From Streptomonospora nanhaiensis (GTDB lineage Bacteria; Actinomycetota; Actinomycetes; Streptosporangiales; Streptosporangiaceae): a stretch of DNA of 64,000 bases. Below the pieces are notes generated by a model. That model was not told where the DNA came from. It ran no database searches and was given only the letters and a program-made list of their open reading frames with translations. The position numbers and the translations under genes were made by a program. Of this stretch, positions 1 to 7,313 are shown piece by piece; the first letter of the stretch is position 1, and every line of letters starts with the position of its first letter. The stretch lies in contig NZ_JACCFO010000001.1 of the NCBI RefSeq assembly GCF_013410565.1, positions 5,952,001 through 6,016,000 of the forward strand. The letters are read 5' to 3'.

Positions 1-98
1 CGCACGGTCATGAGCGTGACGTCGTAGCCGTGCTCCTGGAGACACAGGGCCAACTGGAGCCCGGACTGCCCGCCGCCGACGATCAGGATCTTGCGCAC
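1..98 (-). CDS. styrene monooxygenase-like flavoprotein, N-terminal fragment (cut by window edge)
   Basis: Only the first 32 codons are present, read leftward from a GTG start at 98. They encode a beta-alpha-beta FAD-binding start with the fingerprint GGGQSG near residues 8-13, followed by a typical Rossmann helix. The same start is found in the complete gene at 30313-31560, so the two are paralogues of the StyA-like flavin monooxygenase group. The family uses reduced FAD supplied by a partner reductase to epoxidise or hydroxylate aromatic or alkenyl substrates; the substrate here cannot be told. Everything beyond the dinucleotide fold lies outside the window. Confidence 0.75.
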   Translation of the reverse strand, partial: MRKILIVGGGQSGLQLALCLQEHGYDVTLMTV

Positions 99-436
99 GT
101 TTTCGCCCCCCAGGTGGAAAAAGCACAGAGCCGCAATTCGGGCGGTCCGCCCGAATGCGAAAAGGGTGGGGGCTATGTTCCTTGGGCGTAACATCCCATG
201 CCAAATGGGTCACGCTGCGTGATCGAGGGATGTCGGGAATCGGCGGGAAGAAAGCGTGGAAAACGGGGGAAATGCGGGGAAAGCGGATGCCTTGGAATTC
301 ATGGGATCATCCGAAAGGCGAATTTGAGAATACCCGCCGGTAATTCACATGGGTGCGCGCGCCCGCTCCCGCGCACCCCCCGCACCCGCCCCGGCGCGCC
401 CTCCGCCGCGCGCCGGGACGGGCCGCACGGCCGCCT
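99..436. other. intergenic region with regulatory dyads upstream of the flavoprotein gene
   Basis: No convincing gene is seen. Positions 130-350 are lower in GC than the neighbours, as expected for the promoter of the leftward flavoprotein gene. It holds two adjacent dyads (195-222, listed separately). Positions 350-436 are plain GC-rich spacer downstream of the helicase stop. Confidence 0.5.
195..222. promoter_or_regulatory. two adjacent inverted repeats, candidate operator
   Basis: CCCAT and ATGGG are separated by five bases (195-209). They are followed at once by a 13-base odd palindrome with arms TCACGC and GCGTGA around a central T (210-222). They lie about 100-125 bases upstream of the flavoprotein start. 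The GCGTGA arm recurs in the region upstream of conservon 1. Confidence 0.35.
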
Positions 437-2140
437 CTAGTGGGCGTCGCGGCGCACCACGGGCCGGCGGCCCTTGATGGTGCTGTTGCGCAGCGCGCTG
501 ATCACCTCGTCGGCGGCGGAGTCGGGGACCTCCACGAGCGAGAACCGGTCGGCGATCTCGATGGAGCCGATGTCGCGCCCGCTCAGCCGCGACTCCCCGG
601 TGATCGCGCCCACCAGGTCCTGGGGGCGCATCCGCGCCCCGCGCCCGGCGCCGATGAACAGCCGCGTCATGCCCTGCGCGGGCGCGCGCCCCTGGCGCCG
701 CTCGCGCCGCCCGCCCTCGCGGCCGCCGCCGTCGCGCCCGCCCCGGCCGCGCGCGCCGCCGCGCTCGGGCCGCTCGGCCACCCGCACCTCGGGGATCTCC
801 TCCTCGTCGTCCACCGGGCCCGACGCCTCGTGGGCGAGCTTGACCGCCGCCAGGGCGACCTCCATGACGTCGAACTCGTCGGCCAGCGTCTCGACCACCA
901 CGCGGAACCGGTCGAGGTCGTCCTCCTCCAGCAGGTTCTCGCGCAGCGAGGCCGCCGTCAGCTCCAGGCGGCGCGCCCGCATGTCGGCGACGGTGGGGAT
1001 CTTCTCGACGTTGACCGTGTAGCCGGTGGCGCGCTGGATGCTCTTGAGCATCCGGTGCTCGCGCGGCTCCACCAGGGTGATGGCCACGCCCTCGCGCCCG
1101 GCCCGGCCCACGCGGCCCACCCGGTGCACGTAGGACTCCGGCGCCGAGGGCACCGTGTAGTTGACGACGTGGGTGAGCTGCTCGATGTCCAGGCCGCGCG
1201 CCGCCACGTCGGTGGCGATCAGCAGGTCGGCGGTGCCCGCGCGCAGCCGGCCCATGGCGCGGTCGCGCTGCTCCTGGCTCATGCCGCCGTGCAGCGCCTC
1301 GGCGCGGTGCCCCCGCGCGTTGAGCACCTCGGTGAGCTGGTCGACCTCCTCGCGGGTGCGGCAGAAGACGATGGTGGCGGTGGGCGCCTCGGCGTCCAGC
1401 AGCCGGCCCAGCGCGGCGGGCTTGTGCGCGCGGGGCACCACGTAGGCGCTCTGGCGCACCAGCGGGGCCTGGTCCATCTCGCGCGCGGGCCGGGCGATCT
1501 GGATGCGCACCGGGTCGGTCAGCGTGCGCCGGGCCATGGTCTCGATGCGCGGCGGCATGGTCGCCGAGAACAGCACCCGCTGGCAGCCCTCGGGGACCTC
1601 CTCCATGATCGCGTCGATGTCCTCGGCGAAGCCCATGTCGAACATCTCGTCGGCCTCGTCGAGCACCACCATGTGCAGGCCCTCAAGCGAGAGCGTCGAG
1701 CGGCCCAGGTGGTCCAGCGCCCGCCCGGGGGTGGCCACGACGACGTCGACGCCGCGCTCCAGGCTGTGGATCTGGCGGCCGATGGGCTGGCCGCCGTAGA
1801 CCGGCAGCACGCGCACGCCCAGGTCGCGCCCGTAGCGGTGCACCGCCTCGCAGACCTGCATGGCCAGCTCGCGGGTGGGCACCAGCACCAGGGCGGCGGG
1901 TGCGCGGCCGTCGCGCTCCTCGGGCAGCCGCTGCAGTATGGGCAGTGCGAATGCGGCGGTCTTGCCGGTGCCGGTGGCGGCCTGGCCCAGCAGGTCGCGC
2001 CCCTCCACCAGCGGCGGGATCGCCTCGCGCTGGATGGGCGTGGGCTCCTCGTAGCCCAGCCGGGTGAGCGCCGCCAGCAGCTCCGGCCGCAGCGGCAGCT
2101 CGGTGAAACCGCCCGTGGTCTCGGGCGCGGTGTCGGTCAT
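437..2140 (-). CDS. deaD: DEAD-box ATP-dependent RNA helicase with DbpA-type RNA-binding tail
   Basis: A 567-residue superfamily 2 RNA helicase that should unwind structured RNA in ribosome assembly, mRNA decay or cold adaptation. Visible motifs in order: Q motif around residues 33-37, Walker A AATGTGKT at 54-61, PTRELA at 88-93, DEAD at 161-164, SAT at 192-194, then ARGLDIE and HRVGRVGRAGREG in the second RecA lobe. An Arg/Gly-rich linker leads to a C-terminal RRM-like domain (MTRLFIGAGRG onward) of the DbpA/CsdA type. The start at 2140 is chosen because GAGGAG lies just upstream; an upstream in-frame ATG at 2221 has no such site. It stands alone with a long 5' region. Assignment to the CsdA/DeaD group is solid; the exact paralogue is not. 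Confidence 0.93.
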   Translation of the reverse strand: MTDTAPETTGGFTELPLRPELLAALTRLGYEEPTPIQREAIPPLVEGRDLLGQAATGTGKTAAFALPILQRLPEERDGRAPAALVLVPTRELAMQVCEAVHRYGRDLGVRVLPVYGGQPIGRQIHSLERGVDVVVATPGRALDHLGRSTLSLEGLHMVVLDEADEMFDMGFAEDIDAIMEEVPEGCQRVLFSATMPPRIETMARRTLTDPVRIQIARPAREMDQAPLVRQSAYVVPRAHKPAALGRLLDAEAPTATIVFCRTREEVDQLTEVLNARGHRAEALHGGMSQEQRDRAMGRLRAGTADLLIATDVAARGLDIEQLTHVVNYTVPSAPESYVHRVGRVGRAGREGVAITLVEPREHRMLKSIQRATGYTVNVEKIPTVADMRARRLELTAASLRENLLEEDDLDRFRVVVETLADEFDVMEVALAAVKLAHEASGPVDDEEEIPEVRVAERPERGGARGRGGRDGGGREGGRRERRQGRAPAQGMTRLFIGAGRGARMRPQDLVGAITGESRLSGRDIGSIEIADRFSLVEVPDSAADEVISALRNSTIKGRRPVVRRDAH

Positions 2141-2879
2141 GGCGGAACTCCTCGGAAGAACTCGGGAAAGTACAGGCCGGCGCGGGCGGACGCGCCGGGG
2201 CGGCTCATCGCATCGTCCCACTCCTGGCGGCTACCCGCCGACCGCGCGCCGGGCACATGGGCGCGCCGCCGGCGCCCGGCGCGCCCGCGTCGCGGGCCCG
2301 GGGGCGCCGCGCGGACCCTCCGGGCATGACCTTGATCACGCGCAAGGCGCTTGTCCGCCGCGGGCGCGGTCCGATACGTGCGAGCGGGGCGGCCCGACCG
2401 GGTTCCCGGGGCGCCGCGCCCGCCCGCGCCAGGCCCGCGACCTGGGCGGACCCGGTGCGACCGGCGGAAACACCCCCGCCTCGGCGCGGCCGGCCGCGGG
2501 CCGGGGCCCGGGGGGGAGGGCGGGGGGAATGGGCTGCACTCCGGATGGGATGTGGCGTCTTGCGTGGAATGTCGGATTCGGGACTCTGGGTGCTTTCCCG
2601 GAGGTATTACGCGTGATCAGAAAAGTGCGTGATCAGACCGTTCTGGCCCGTGAGTCCTGTGCTAGCGTAACCGCCGATTCGTCGTAATCCTGGCGGTTGC
2701 TCCGGCGGTATCGTCCGCGGGAGCGCGGTTCCCTATGCGATCGGCACGAAGGTCACGCCTGGCTTCGCCCGCGGCGCGGTCTCGGCGCCCGTCTCCGGCG
2801 CCTCCCCGCTGCCGACCCGCCGTCGAAGCTCGGTGAACCGGCCGCCGCTCACCCGTTCCCGCATACGAGGAGGTGTGCC
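2141..2879. other. divergent intergenic region between helicase and conservon 1
   Basis: No gene supported. The first 420 bases are GC-rich and probably hold the helicase leader. From about 2545 to 2700 GC drops and promoter-like sequence for conservon 1 appears (see 2611-2668). An inverted copy of the GCGTGATCA element lies at 2333-2341. Confidence 0.5.
2611..2668 (+). promoter_or_regulatory. putative conservon 1 promoter with direct repeats
   Basis: GCGTGATCAGA occurs twice in tandem orientation (2611-2621 and 2627-2637), a 16-base period, each copy carrying the palindrome TGATCA. About 26 bases after the second copy is a TAGCGT element (2663-2668) that fits an actinobacterial -10 box. The repeats therefore sit where an activator or repressor would bind. 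No clear -35 hexamer is visible. Confidence 0.4.
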
Positions 2880-4451
2880 GTGGCGCAGGCGTCGTCATCG
2901 GCCGGCCAGGGCTATCCGCCCCAGGCGCAGCCGCCGGTCACGCACGATGGCCGACCCCAACCGCCCATGTGGCCCGCGCCCGAGCCCGAAGGGCGCTGGC
3001 AGCGACTGCTCCGGCGCCTGGGCATGGGCAAGCAGCCCCAGCAGCGGCCCGGCATGACCGCCAACGACCTGCTCAACGCCCAGCAGCAGGCGTTCGCACA
3101 GCAACTGCCCCCACAGCAGGCCCCGGGCACCGGCCCCTGGCCCCAGCAGTACCCGCAGCAGCCCCACCCGCAGCAGCAGGAGTCCTACCCGCAGCACCCC
3201 CAGCAGCACCAGCACCCGCAGCACGCCCAGGACCCCCAGCAGCAGTACGCGTACCCGCAGGCGCCCGCCCCCACCGGAGCCGCCTGGCCCCAGCAGCCGC
3301 CCTCGGCCGCGATGTCGCCGCAGGCGGCCCCCCAGGCCGCGCCCGGCGAGCAGCCGCAGGCCGCCTCCGCCGCGCCCGAAGCCCCCGCCCAGCCCGAGGC
3401 GTCCGCCTTGGAGCAGGCCGGGGAGAGCGACACCCCGCCGCTGGAACTGGTCACCGGCACCCTGGCCGGCCTGGCCATGCGCGACCTCGCCCTGGTGGAC
3501 TCCCTCATCGAGGTGGTCGAGGACCTGGAGGACAGCAGCGAGGACCCCGAGCTGCTGGAGCGCCTGTTCAAGATCGACAACCTCGCCACCCGGATGCGCC
3601 GCAACAGCGAGAACCTGCTGGTGCTGGCCGGCCAGGACACCGGCGACCCCTCGGCCGAGCCGGTGCCCATGCTCGACGTCGCCCGCGCCGCGATCTCCGA
3701 GATCAAGGACTACCAGCGGGTCCAGGTCGGGCGCATGCCCGGGGTCTTCGTCTCGGGCTCGGCCGCCGACGACCTCAGCCACCTGCTCGCCGAACTGATG
3801 GACAACGCCACCGGCAAGTCCCCCGAGCACGCCCAGGTGGTCGTCAGCGGCCAGTACATGGCCGACGGCGAGCGGCTGCTCATCACCGTCCAGGACGAGG
3901 GGATCGGCATCCCCGAAACCCAGCTGGCCCGGCTCAACGAGCGCCTGCAGGGCGATCCCGTGCTCGACGAGCAGACGATCCGGCACATGGGCCTCTACGT
4001 CGTCAGCAACATCGCCCACCGCCACGGGATCGAGGTGCAGCTGGAGGCGCGCGCCTTCCGGGGCATCAGCGCCCACGTGGTGGTGCCGGGCGACCTGTTC
4101 AGCACCACCGGGCCCCTGCCCGCCGCACCCGAGCCCGCGCCCCGCTCGGTGGCCCCGCCGCCGCTGCCCCGGCGCCCCGCGGCGAACCCGGCCGCGCCGG
4201 GTCCCGTTTCGTACCCGAAGGAGGACCGCAGCGCCATGGATTCCTCGTCGGTCACCGCCGCCGGGCTGCCGCGCCGCAGCGCGCACCGGAGCACCGCCCC
4301 GCTGCCGATGCCGGAGCCGCAGGATGCCCCGGCCGCCGAGCCCGAGGAGACCGTCGACCGCGCCGAGCGCATCCGCGACGACCTCGCCGGCTTCCTGGAG
4401 GGCGAGCAGGAGGCCGCCCGCGAGGGCGACGACAACGACCAGTCGCGCTGA
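2880..4451 (+). CDS. cvnA: conservon 1 sensor kinase-like protein (ATP-binding)
   Basis: First gene of a four-gene conservon. The 523-residue product begins at a GTG behind GAGGAGG; earlier in-frame starts lack a ribosome site. Residues about 1-185 are low complexity, rich in Gln, Pro and Ala with HPQ/PQQ runs. A helical dimerisation segment follows, then an HATPase_c fold: N box ELMDNATGKSPEHA, G1 DEGIGIP, and a later MGLYVVSNIAHRHGI. Pro-rich and acidic tails close the protein. Classic CvnA proteins carry membrane sensor segments; none is seen here, so this is a cytosolic form. It probably works with the roadblock, DUF742 and GTPase genes directly downstream as a G-protein-coupled-receptor-like complex, as proposed for Streptomyces conservons. 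Whether it has kinase activity is unknown. Confidence 0.85.
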   Translation: MAQASSSAGQGYPPQAQPPVTHDGRPQPPMWPAPEPEGRWQRLLRRLGMGKQPQQRPGMTANDLLNAQQQAFAQQLPPQQAPGTGPWPQQYPQQPHPQQQESYPQHPQQHQHPQHAQDPQQQYAYPQAPAPTGAAWPQQPPSAAMSPQAAPQAAPGEQPQAASAAPEAPAQPEASALEQAGESDTPPLELVTGTLAGLAMRDLALVDSLIEVVEDLEDSSEDPELLERLFKIDNLATRMRRNSENLLVLAGQDTGDPSAEPVPMLDVARAAISEIKDYQRVQVGRMPGVFVSGSAADDLSHLLAELMDNATGKSPEHAQVVVSGQYMADGERLLITVQDEGIGIPETQLARLNERLQGDPVLDEQTIRHMGLYVVSNIAHRHGIEVQLEARAFRGISAHVVVPGDLFSTTGPLPAAPEPAPRSVAPPPLPRRPAANPAAPGPVSYPKEDRSAMDSSSVTAAGLPRRSAHRSTAPLPMPEPQDAPAAEPEETVDRAERIRDDLAGFLEGEQEAAREGDDNDQSR

Positions 4452-4514
4452 TACGCCGCCCGGTGCGCCCGGCCCCCATTCCCGACCCCTACTTAACGAA
4501 GAAGCTGGACTGAC

Positions 4515-4946
4515 ATGGACAACCGCTTGAGTGAGAGCCCCGAAGCGGAGAACTTCACCTGGCTGATCTCCAACTTCGTCGATGATGTCCCCGGTGTCGA
4601 GCACGCCATCGTGGTCTCCTCCGACGGCCTGCTGCTGACCGCCTCCCGCGACTTCCCCGAGGAGCACGCCGAGCAGCTCGCCGCCATTGCCAGCGGCATG
4701 CACAGCCTGGCCGTCGGCGGCGCCAAGCTGTTCCAGAAGGGCGACTGCGAGCAGCTCATCGTGCGCATGCAGCGCGGCCACCTGTTCGTGATGTCGATCA
4801 GCGACGGCTCGTGCCTGGCGGTGCTCAGCGCGCCCACGGCCGACATGAAGATCGTGGCCTACCAGATGACCAAGCTCGTGGAGAGCGCCGGGCACGCGCT
4901 CACCCCGCAGCTCCGCTCCCAGCTCCGCGGGGTCATGGCGCCGTGA
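4515..4946 (+). CDS. cvnB: conservon 1 roadblock/LC7 domain protein
   Basis: A 143-residue single-domain roadblock/LC7 protein (core FVDDVPGVEHAIVVSSDGLLLTAS, then a helix and a beta-sheet with FVMSIS). In conservons this protein binds the sensor and the small GTPase and may act as a regulator of nucleotide state. It lies 63 bases after cvnA and 67 before cvnC. The ribosome site is weak (GAAG region). A closely similar paralogue is encoded at 32676-33113 in conservon 2. Confidence 0.88.
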   Translation: MDNRLSESPEAENFTWLISNFVDDVPGVEHAIVVSSDGLLLTASRDFPEEHAEQLAAIASGMHSLAVGGAKLFQKGDCEQLIVRMQRGHLFVMSISDGSCLAVLSAPTADMKIVAYQMTKLVESAGHALTPQLRSQLRGVMAP

Positions 4947-5013
4947 GCCGCACCGCACCGCGGCCCGCCGGAGCGGGCCGGAGCGCAACCGCCGGCACGG
5001 AGAGGGCAACCAC

Positions 5014-5373
5014 ATGAGGAATCGCAGGCGAAGGGGCGCCCGCATCCGTCCCTACACCTTCACCGGCGGCCGGACGCGCTCCCGCCACCCGTTGATGGTC
5101 CAGACCCTGGTGTCGGCCGCCGACGCCAACGCCGAGGTCCCGTCGACCCTGCTGCCGGAGTCGCGGCGCATCCACCAGATGTGCCGGGAGACGCGCTCGG
5201 TGGCCGAGATCGCGGCGGAGTTGAAGATCCCGCTGGGCGTGACCCAGGTGCTGCTCAGCGATCTGGCCGACCAGGGGCTGGTCTACATCCACCCGACCAT
5301 CACCGGCCACAGCCCATCGGAAAACCAAGTTCTTGAGAGGGCGCTTCGTGGACTCGAACGTCTCTTCCAATAG
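5014..5373 (+). CDS. cvnC: conservon 1 DUF742 protein
   Basis: A 119-residue DUF742 protein with the family opening RIRPYTFTGGRTRSRHPLMVQTLV and a winged-helix-like middle (SVAEIAAELKIPLGVTQVLLSDLADQGLV). DUF742 proteins are the third conservon component; they resemble small winged helix proteins, but their partner is thought to be protein rather than DNA. A GGAGAGGG site precedes the ATG. Its end overlaps the GTPase start by 26 bases, which suggests coupled translation. Confidence 0.88.
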   Translation: MRNRRRRGARIRPYTFTGGRTRSRHPLMVQTLVSAADANAEVPSTLLPESRRIHQMCRETRSVAEIAAELKIPLGVTQVLLSDLADQGLVYIHPTITGHSPSENQVLERALRGLERLFQ

Positions 5374-5947
5374 CAGCGCGCCGGGCAGGTCGCTGGTCTC
5401 CGCCAAGGTGGTGATCGCCGGCGGGTTCGCGGCGGGCAAGACCACGCTCGTCAAGTCCGTCTCGGAGATCCCCCCGGTGTCGACCGAGGCGGTCATGACC
5501 GAGGCCAGCCGCGAGCACGACGACCTGTCGTCCACCCCGGACAAGACCACCACCACGGTGGCCATGGACTTCGGGCGGCTCACCCTGGAACACGAGCTGA
5601 TCATGTACATGTTCGGCACGCCGGGGCAGGCGCGGTTCTGGTTCATGTGGGACGACATCGTCCGCGGGGCCGTGGGAGCGGTCATCGTCGTCGACAGCCG
5701 CCGCCTGGCGGAGTGCTTCGACGCGATCGACTACTTCGAGACCAACCAGACCGTGCCCTACATCGTGGCGCTCAACCGCTTCGACGGGGAGCTGCCCTAC
5801 ACCGTCGACCAGATCCGCGAGGCGCTGGAGATCGCGCCCGAGGTCCCGATCGTGGACTTCGACGCCCGCGACCGCAACTCCGCGGGCGGGGTGCTCAAGG
5901 AGCTGCTGCGCTACACGCTGTCGCGCAAGGCCGAGCCGGTCGGCTGA
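5348..5947 (+). CDS. cvnD: conservon 1 small Ras-like GTPase
   Basis: A 199-residue small GTPase of the conservon (MglA-like/ATP-GTP binding) group. G1 is GGFAAGKTT, the switch II region is FGTPGQARFWFMWDD, and G4 is NRFD. The GTG at 5348 follows GAGAGGG and is preferred over an in-frame TTG at 5333. It overlaps the end of cvnC. In conservons it is the signalling G protein that cycles with CvnB and CvnA. A strong palindrome just downstream ends the operon. Confidence 0.88.
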   Translation: MDSNVSSNSSAPGRSLVSAKVVIAGGFAAGKTTLVKSVSEIPPVSTEAVMTEASREHDDLSSTPDKTTTTVAMDFGRLTLEHELIMYMFGTPGQARFWFMWDDIVRGAVGAVIVVDSRRLAECFDAIDYFETNQTVPYIVALNRFDGELPYTVDQIREALEIAPEVPIVDFDARDRNSAGGVLKELLRYTLSRKAEPVG

Positions 5948-5960
5948 GTCGTCCGGGAAC

Positions 5961-5998
5961 CGGAGGCCCCTCTCCGCCGCGGCGGAGAGGGGCCTCCG
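5961..5998 (+). terminator. terminator of conservon 1
   Basis: A perfect 38-base palindrome (arms start CGGAGGCCCCTCTCCGCC) lies 13 bases after the cvnD stop. There is no T-tract, as is usual for such high-GC genomes. Confidence 0.75.
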
Positions 5999-6140
5999 TG
6001 TAGCCCGGCACCGGTGCACGCGCCGCCGCCACGGCCGTGCGCCGCGCTTCACCCCCACCCCCCGGGAGCCGCCGGGCGCCGCCCGGCCCCCTGCCGCGCC
6101 CGCCGCTCCCGTGGCAGACCATGCGAAAACGAGGTGCGCA

Positions 6141-7070
6141 GTGCAGGACAACGTCGTCACCGTCGCCGTCACCACGGGCAACGAGGAGAGGCAGTACATC
6201 GCCCAGTCCAAGGAAAAGTTCAAGATGGCCGAACTGCGCATGGCATTCATCGCGGCCGTGGAGGGCCACGAGGGCGTGCGGGTCGTCATGCTCCCCTCGA
6301 CCGACCGGACGGCCGAGAACGCCGACATGGTGGTGGCGGGGGTGGACGCCGTGATCATCACCGGAGGGACCGACATCTCCCCCGAGCATTACGGCGCCGA
6401 GGCCGATCCCAAGACCGCGGCACGGGACCCCGAGCGCGACCGCGCCGAGTACGCGTTGGCCAAGGCGGCCGTCGCCGCCGGAGTCCCCGTCCTGGGGATC
6501 TGCCGCGGCATGCAGATGATCAACGTCGCCCTGGGCGGCACCCTGACCCAGCACCTGCCCGACAGGGTCGGCAGCGACATCCACCAGCCCTCCAACACCT
6601 CGATCGAACGCCACCCGGTGCGCGCGAAGCCGGGCACGCGGCTGGCGAAGACCCTGGGCACGCAGCCCCTGAACGTCCCCACCTACCACCACCAGGGGAT
6701 CGACAAGGTGGCACCCGGGCTCGAGGAGGCGGCGCACGCGGCCGACGGCGTGGTCGAGGCGGTCGAGGGCCGGCGCACCGGCCCCCACGCGCTGCCGGGA
6801 TCGGTCCGCGGCGTGCAGTTCCACCCCGAGGTCTACGACCCGCGCCGCGACGGCCAGGCGAACCTCTGGAAGGCCATCTTCAGCGACCTGGTCGCCGACG
6901 CCCGCGCCTTCCGCGAACGGCGCCGCCGGCCCACGCCGACCAGGGACGTGGCGCGCCGCCGCCTGGCGATCGGCGCCGGCAGGAACCGCCCCAACACCGT
7001 CCGCGGGCGGGCGGCGAAAGAGGCCCGCGACGCCATCAGCCGGCGCCGCGGCCGCGGCGCCCGCTCCTGA
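6141..7070 (+). CDS. peptidase C26 family class I glutamine amidotransferase-like hydrolase
   Basis: A 309-residue gamma-glutamyl-gamma-aminobutyrate hydrolase-like protein (PuuD group), expected to hydrolyse gamma-glutamyl amide bonds of small polyamine or amino acid conjugates in the cytosol. The nucleophile Cys121 is in GICRGMQM and the catalytic His228 is in GVQFHPE; GGTDISPEHY near residue 75 is the usual oxyanion-side segment. The last 60 or so residues are a basic Arg-rich extension not needed for catalysis. The GTG at 6141 follows GAGG; an ATG at 6111 has no ribosome site. No glutamylpolyamine synthetase is nearby, so the substrate is open. Confidence 0.85.
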   Translation: MQDNVVTVAVTTGNEERQYIAQSKEKFKMAELRMAFIAAVEGHEGVRVVMLPSTDRTAENADMVVAGVDAVIITGGTDISPEHYGAEADPKTAARDPERDRAEYALAKAAVAAGVPVLGICRGMQMINVALGGTLTQHLPDRVGSDIHQPSNTSIERHPVRAKPGTRLAKTLGTQPLNVPTYHHQGIDKVAPGLEEAAHAADGVVEAVEGRRTGPHALPGSVRGVQFHPEVYDPRRDGQANLWKAIFSDLVADARAFRERRRRPTPTRDVARRRLAIGAGRNRPNTVRGRAAKEARDAISRRRGRGARS

Positions 7071-7084
7071 CCCTGCCGCCACAC

Positions 7085-7114
7085 CTCCGGGGCGGCGCCG
7101 GCGCCGCCCCGGAG
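7085..7114 (+). terminator. terminator after peptidase C26 gene
   Basis: A perfect 30-base palindrome built on CTCCGGGGCGGCGCC and its complement lies 14 bases after the stop codon. Confidence 0.7.
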
Positions 7115-7189
7115 CCCCCCCGCGCGGCGCCCCCCAGGGCTCCGCACGCTCCCGGGGCGTCCGCGATGGAACGCGCCCAAGGCATGGGC

Positions 7190-7223
7190 TAGATTTCTAG
7201 GTGCCCGCACCGTGGCGGGCACC
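7190..7223 (+). promoter_or_regulatory. -10 element and leader hairpin of the unknown gene at 7314
   Basis: TAGATT (7190-7195) fits a -10 box. A hairpin with 9-bp arms GGTGCCCGC and GCGGGCACC (7200-7223) would form at the very 5' end of the transcript, about 90 bases before the start codon. It may stabilise the mRNA or act in regulation. Confidence 0.35.
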
Positions 7224-7313
7224 GCGGTGATCCGGTCCTCTGGCGCCCCCCGTGCGCCCTCGGCGGTCGGCCGTCCGTCTCCGGCGAATCGCACGCGGAG
7301 GGGAAGGGCCATC

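Noticed and set aside
3056-3260. CAG-rich stretch as a repeat element
   Set aside because: It encodes the Gln/Pro-rich N terminus of CvnA and shows no regular unit.
2895-5045. Long antisense reading frame opposite conservon 1
   Set aside because: It mirrors GC-biased codons of the cvn genes, has no ribosome site and repetitive Gly/Val/His composition.
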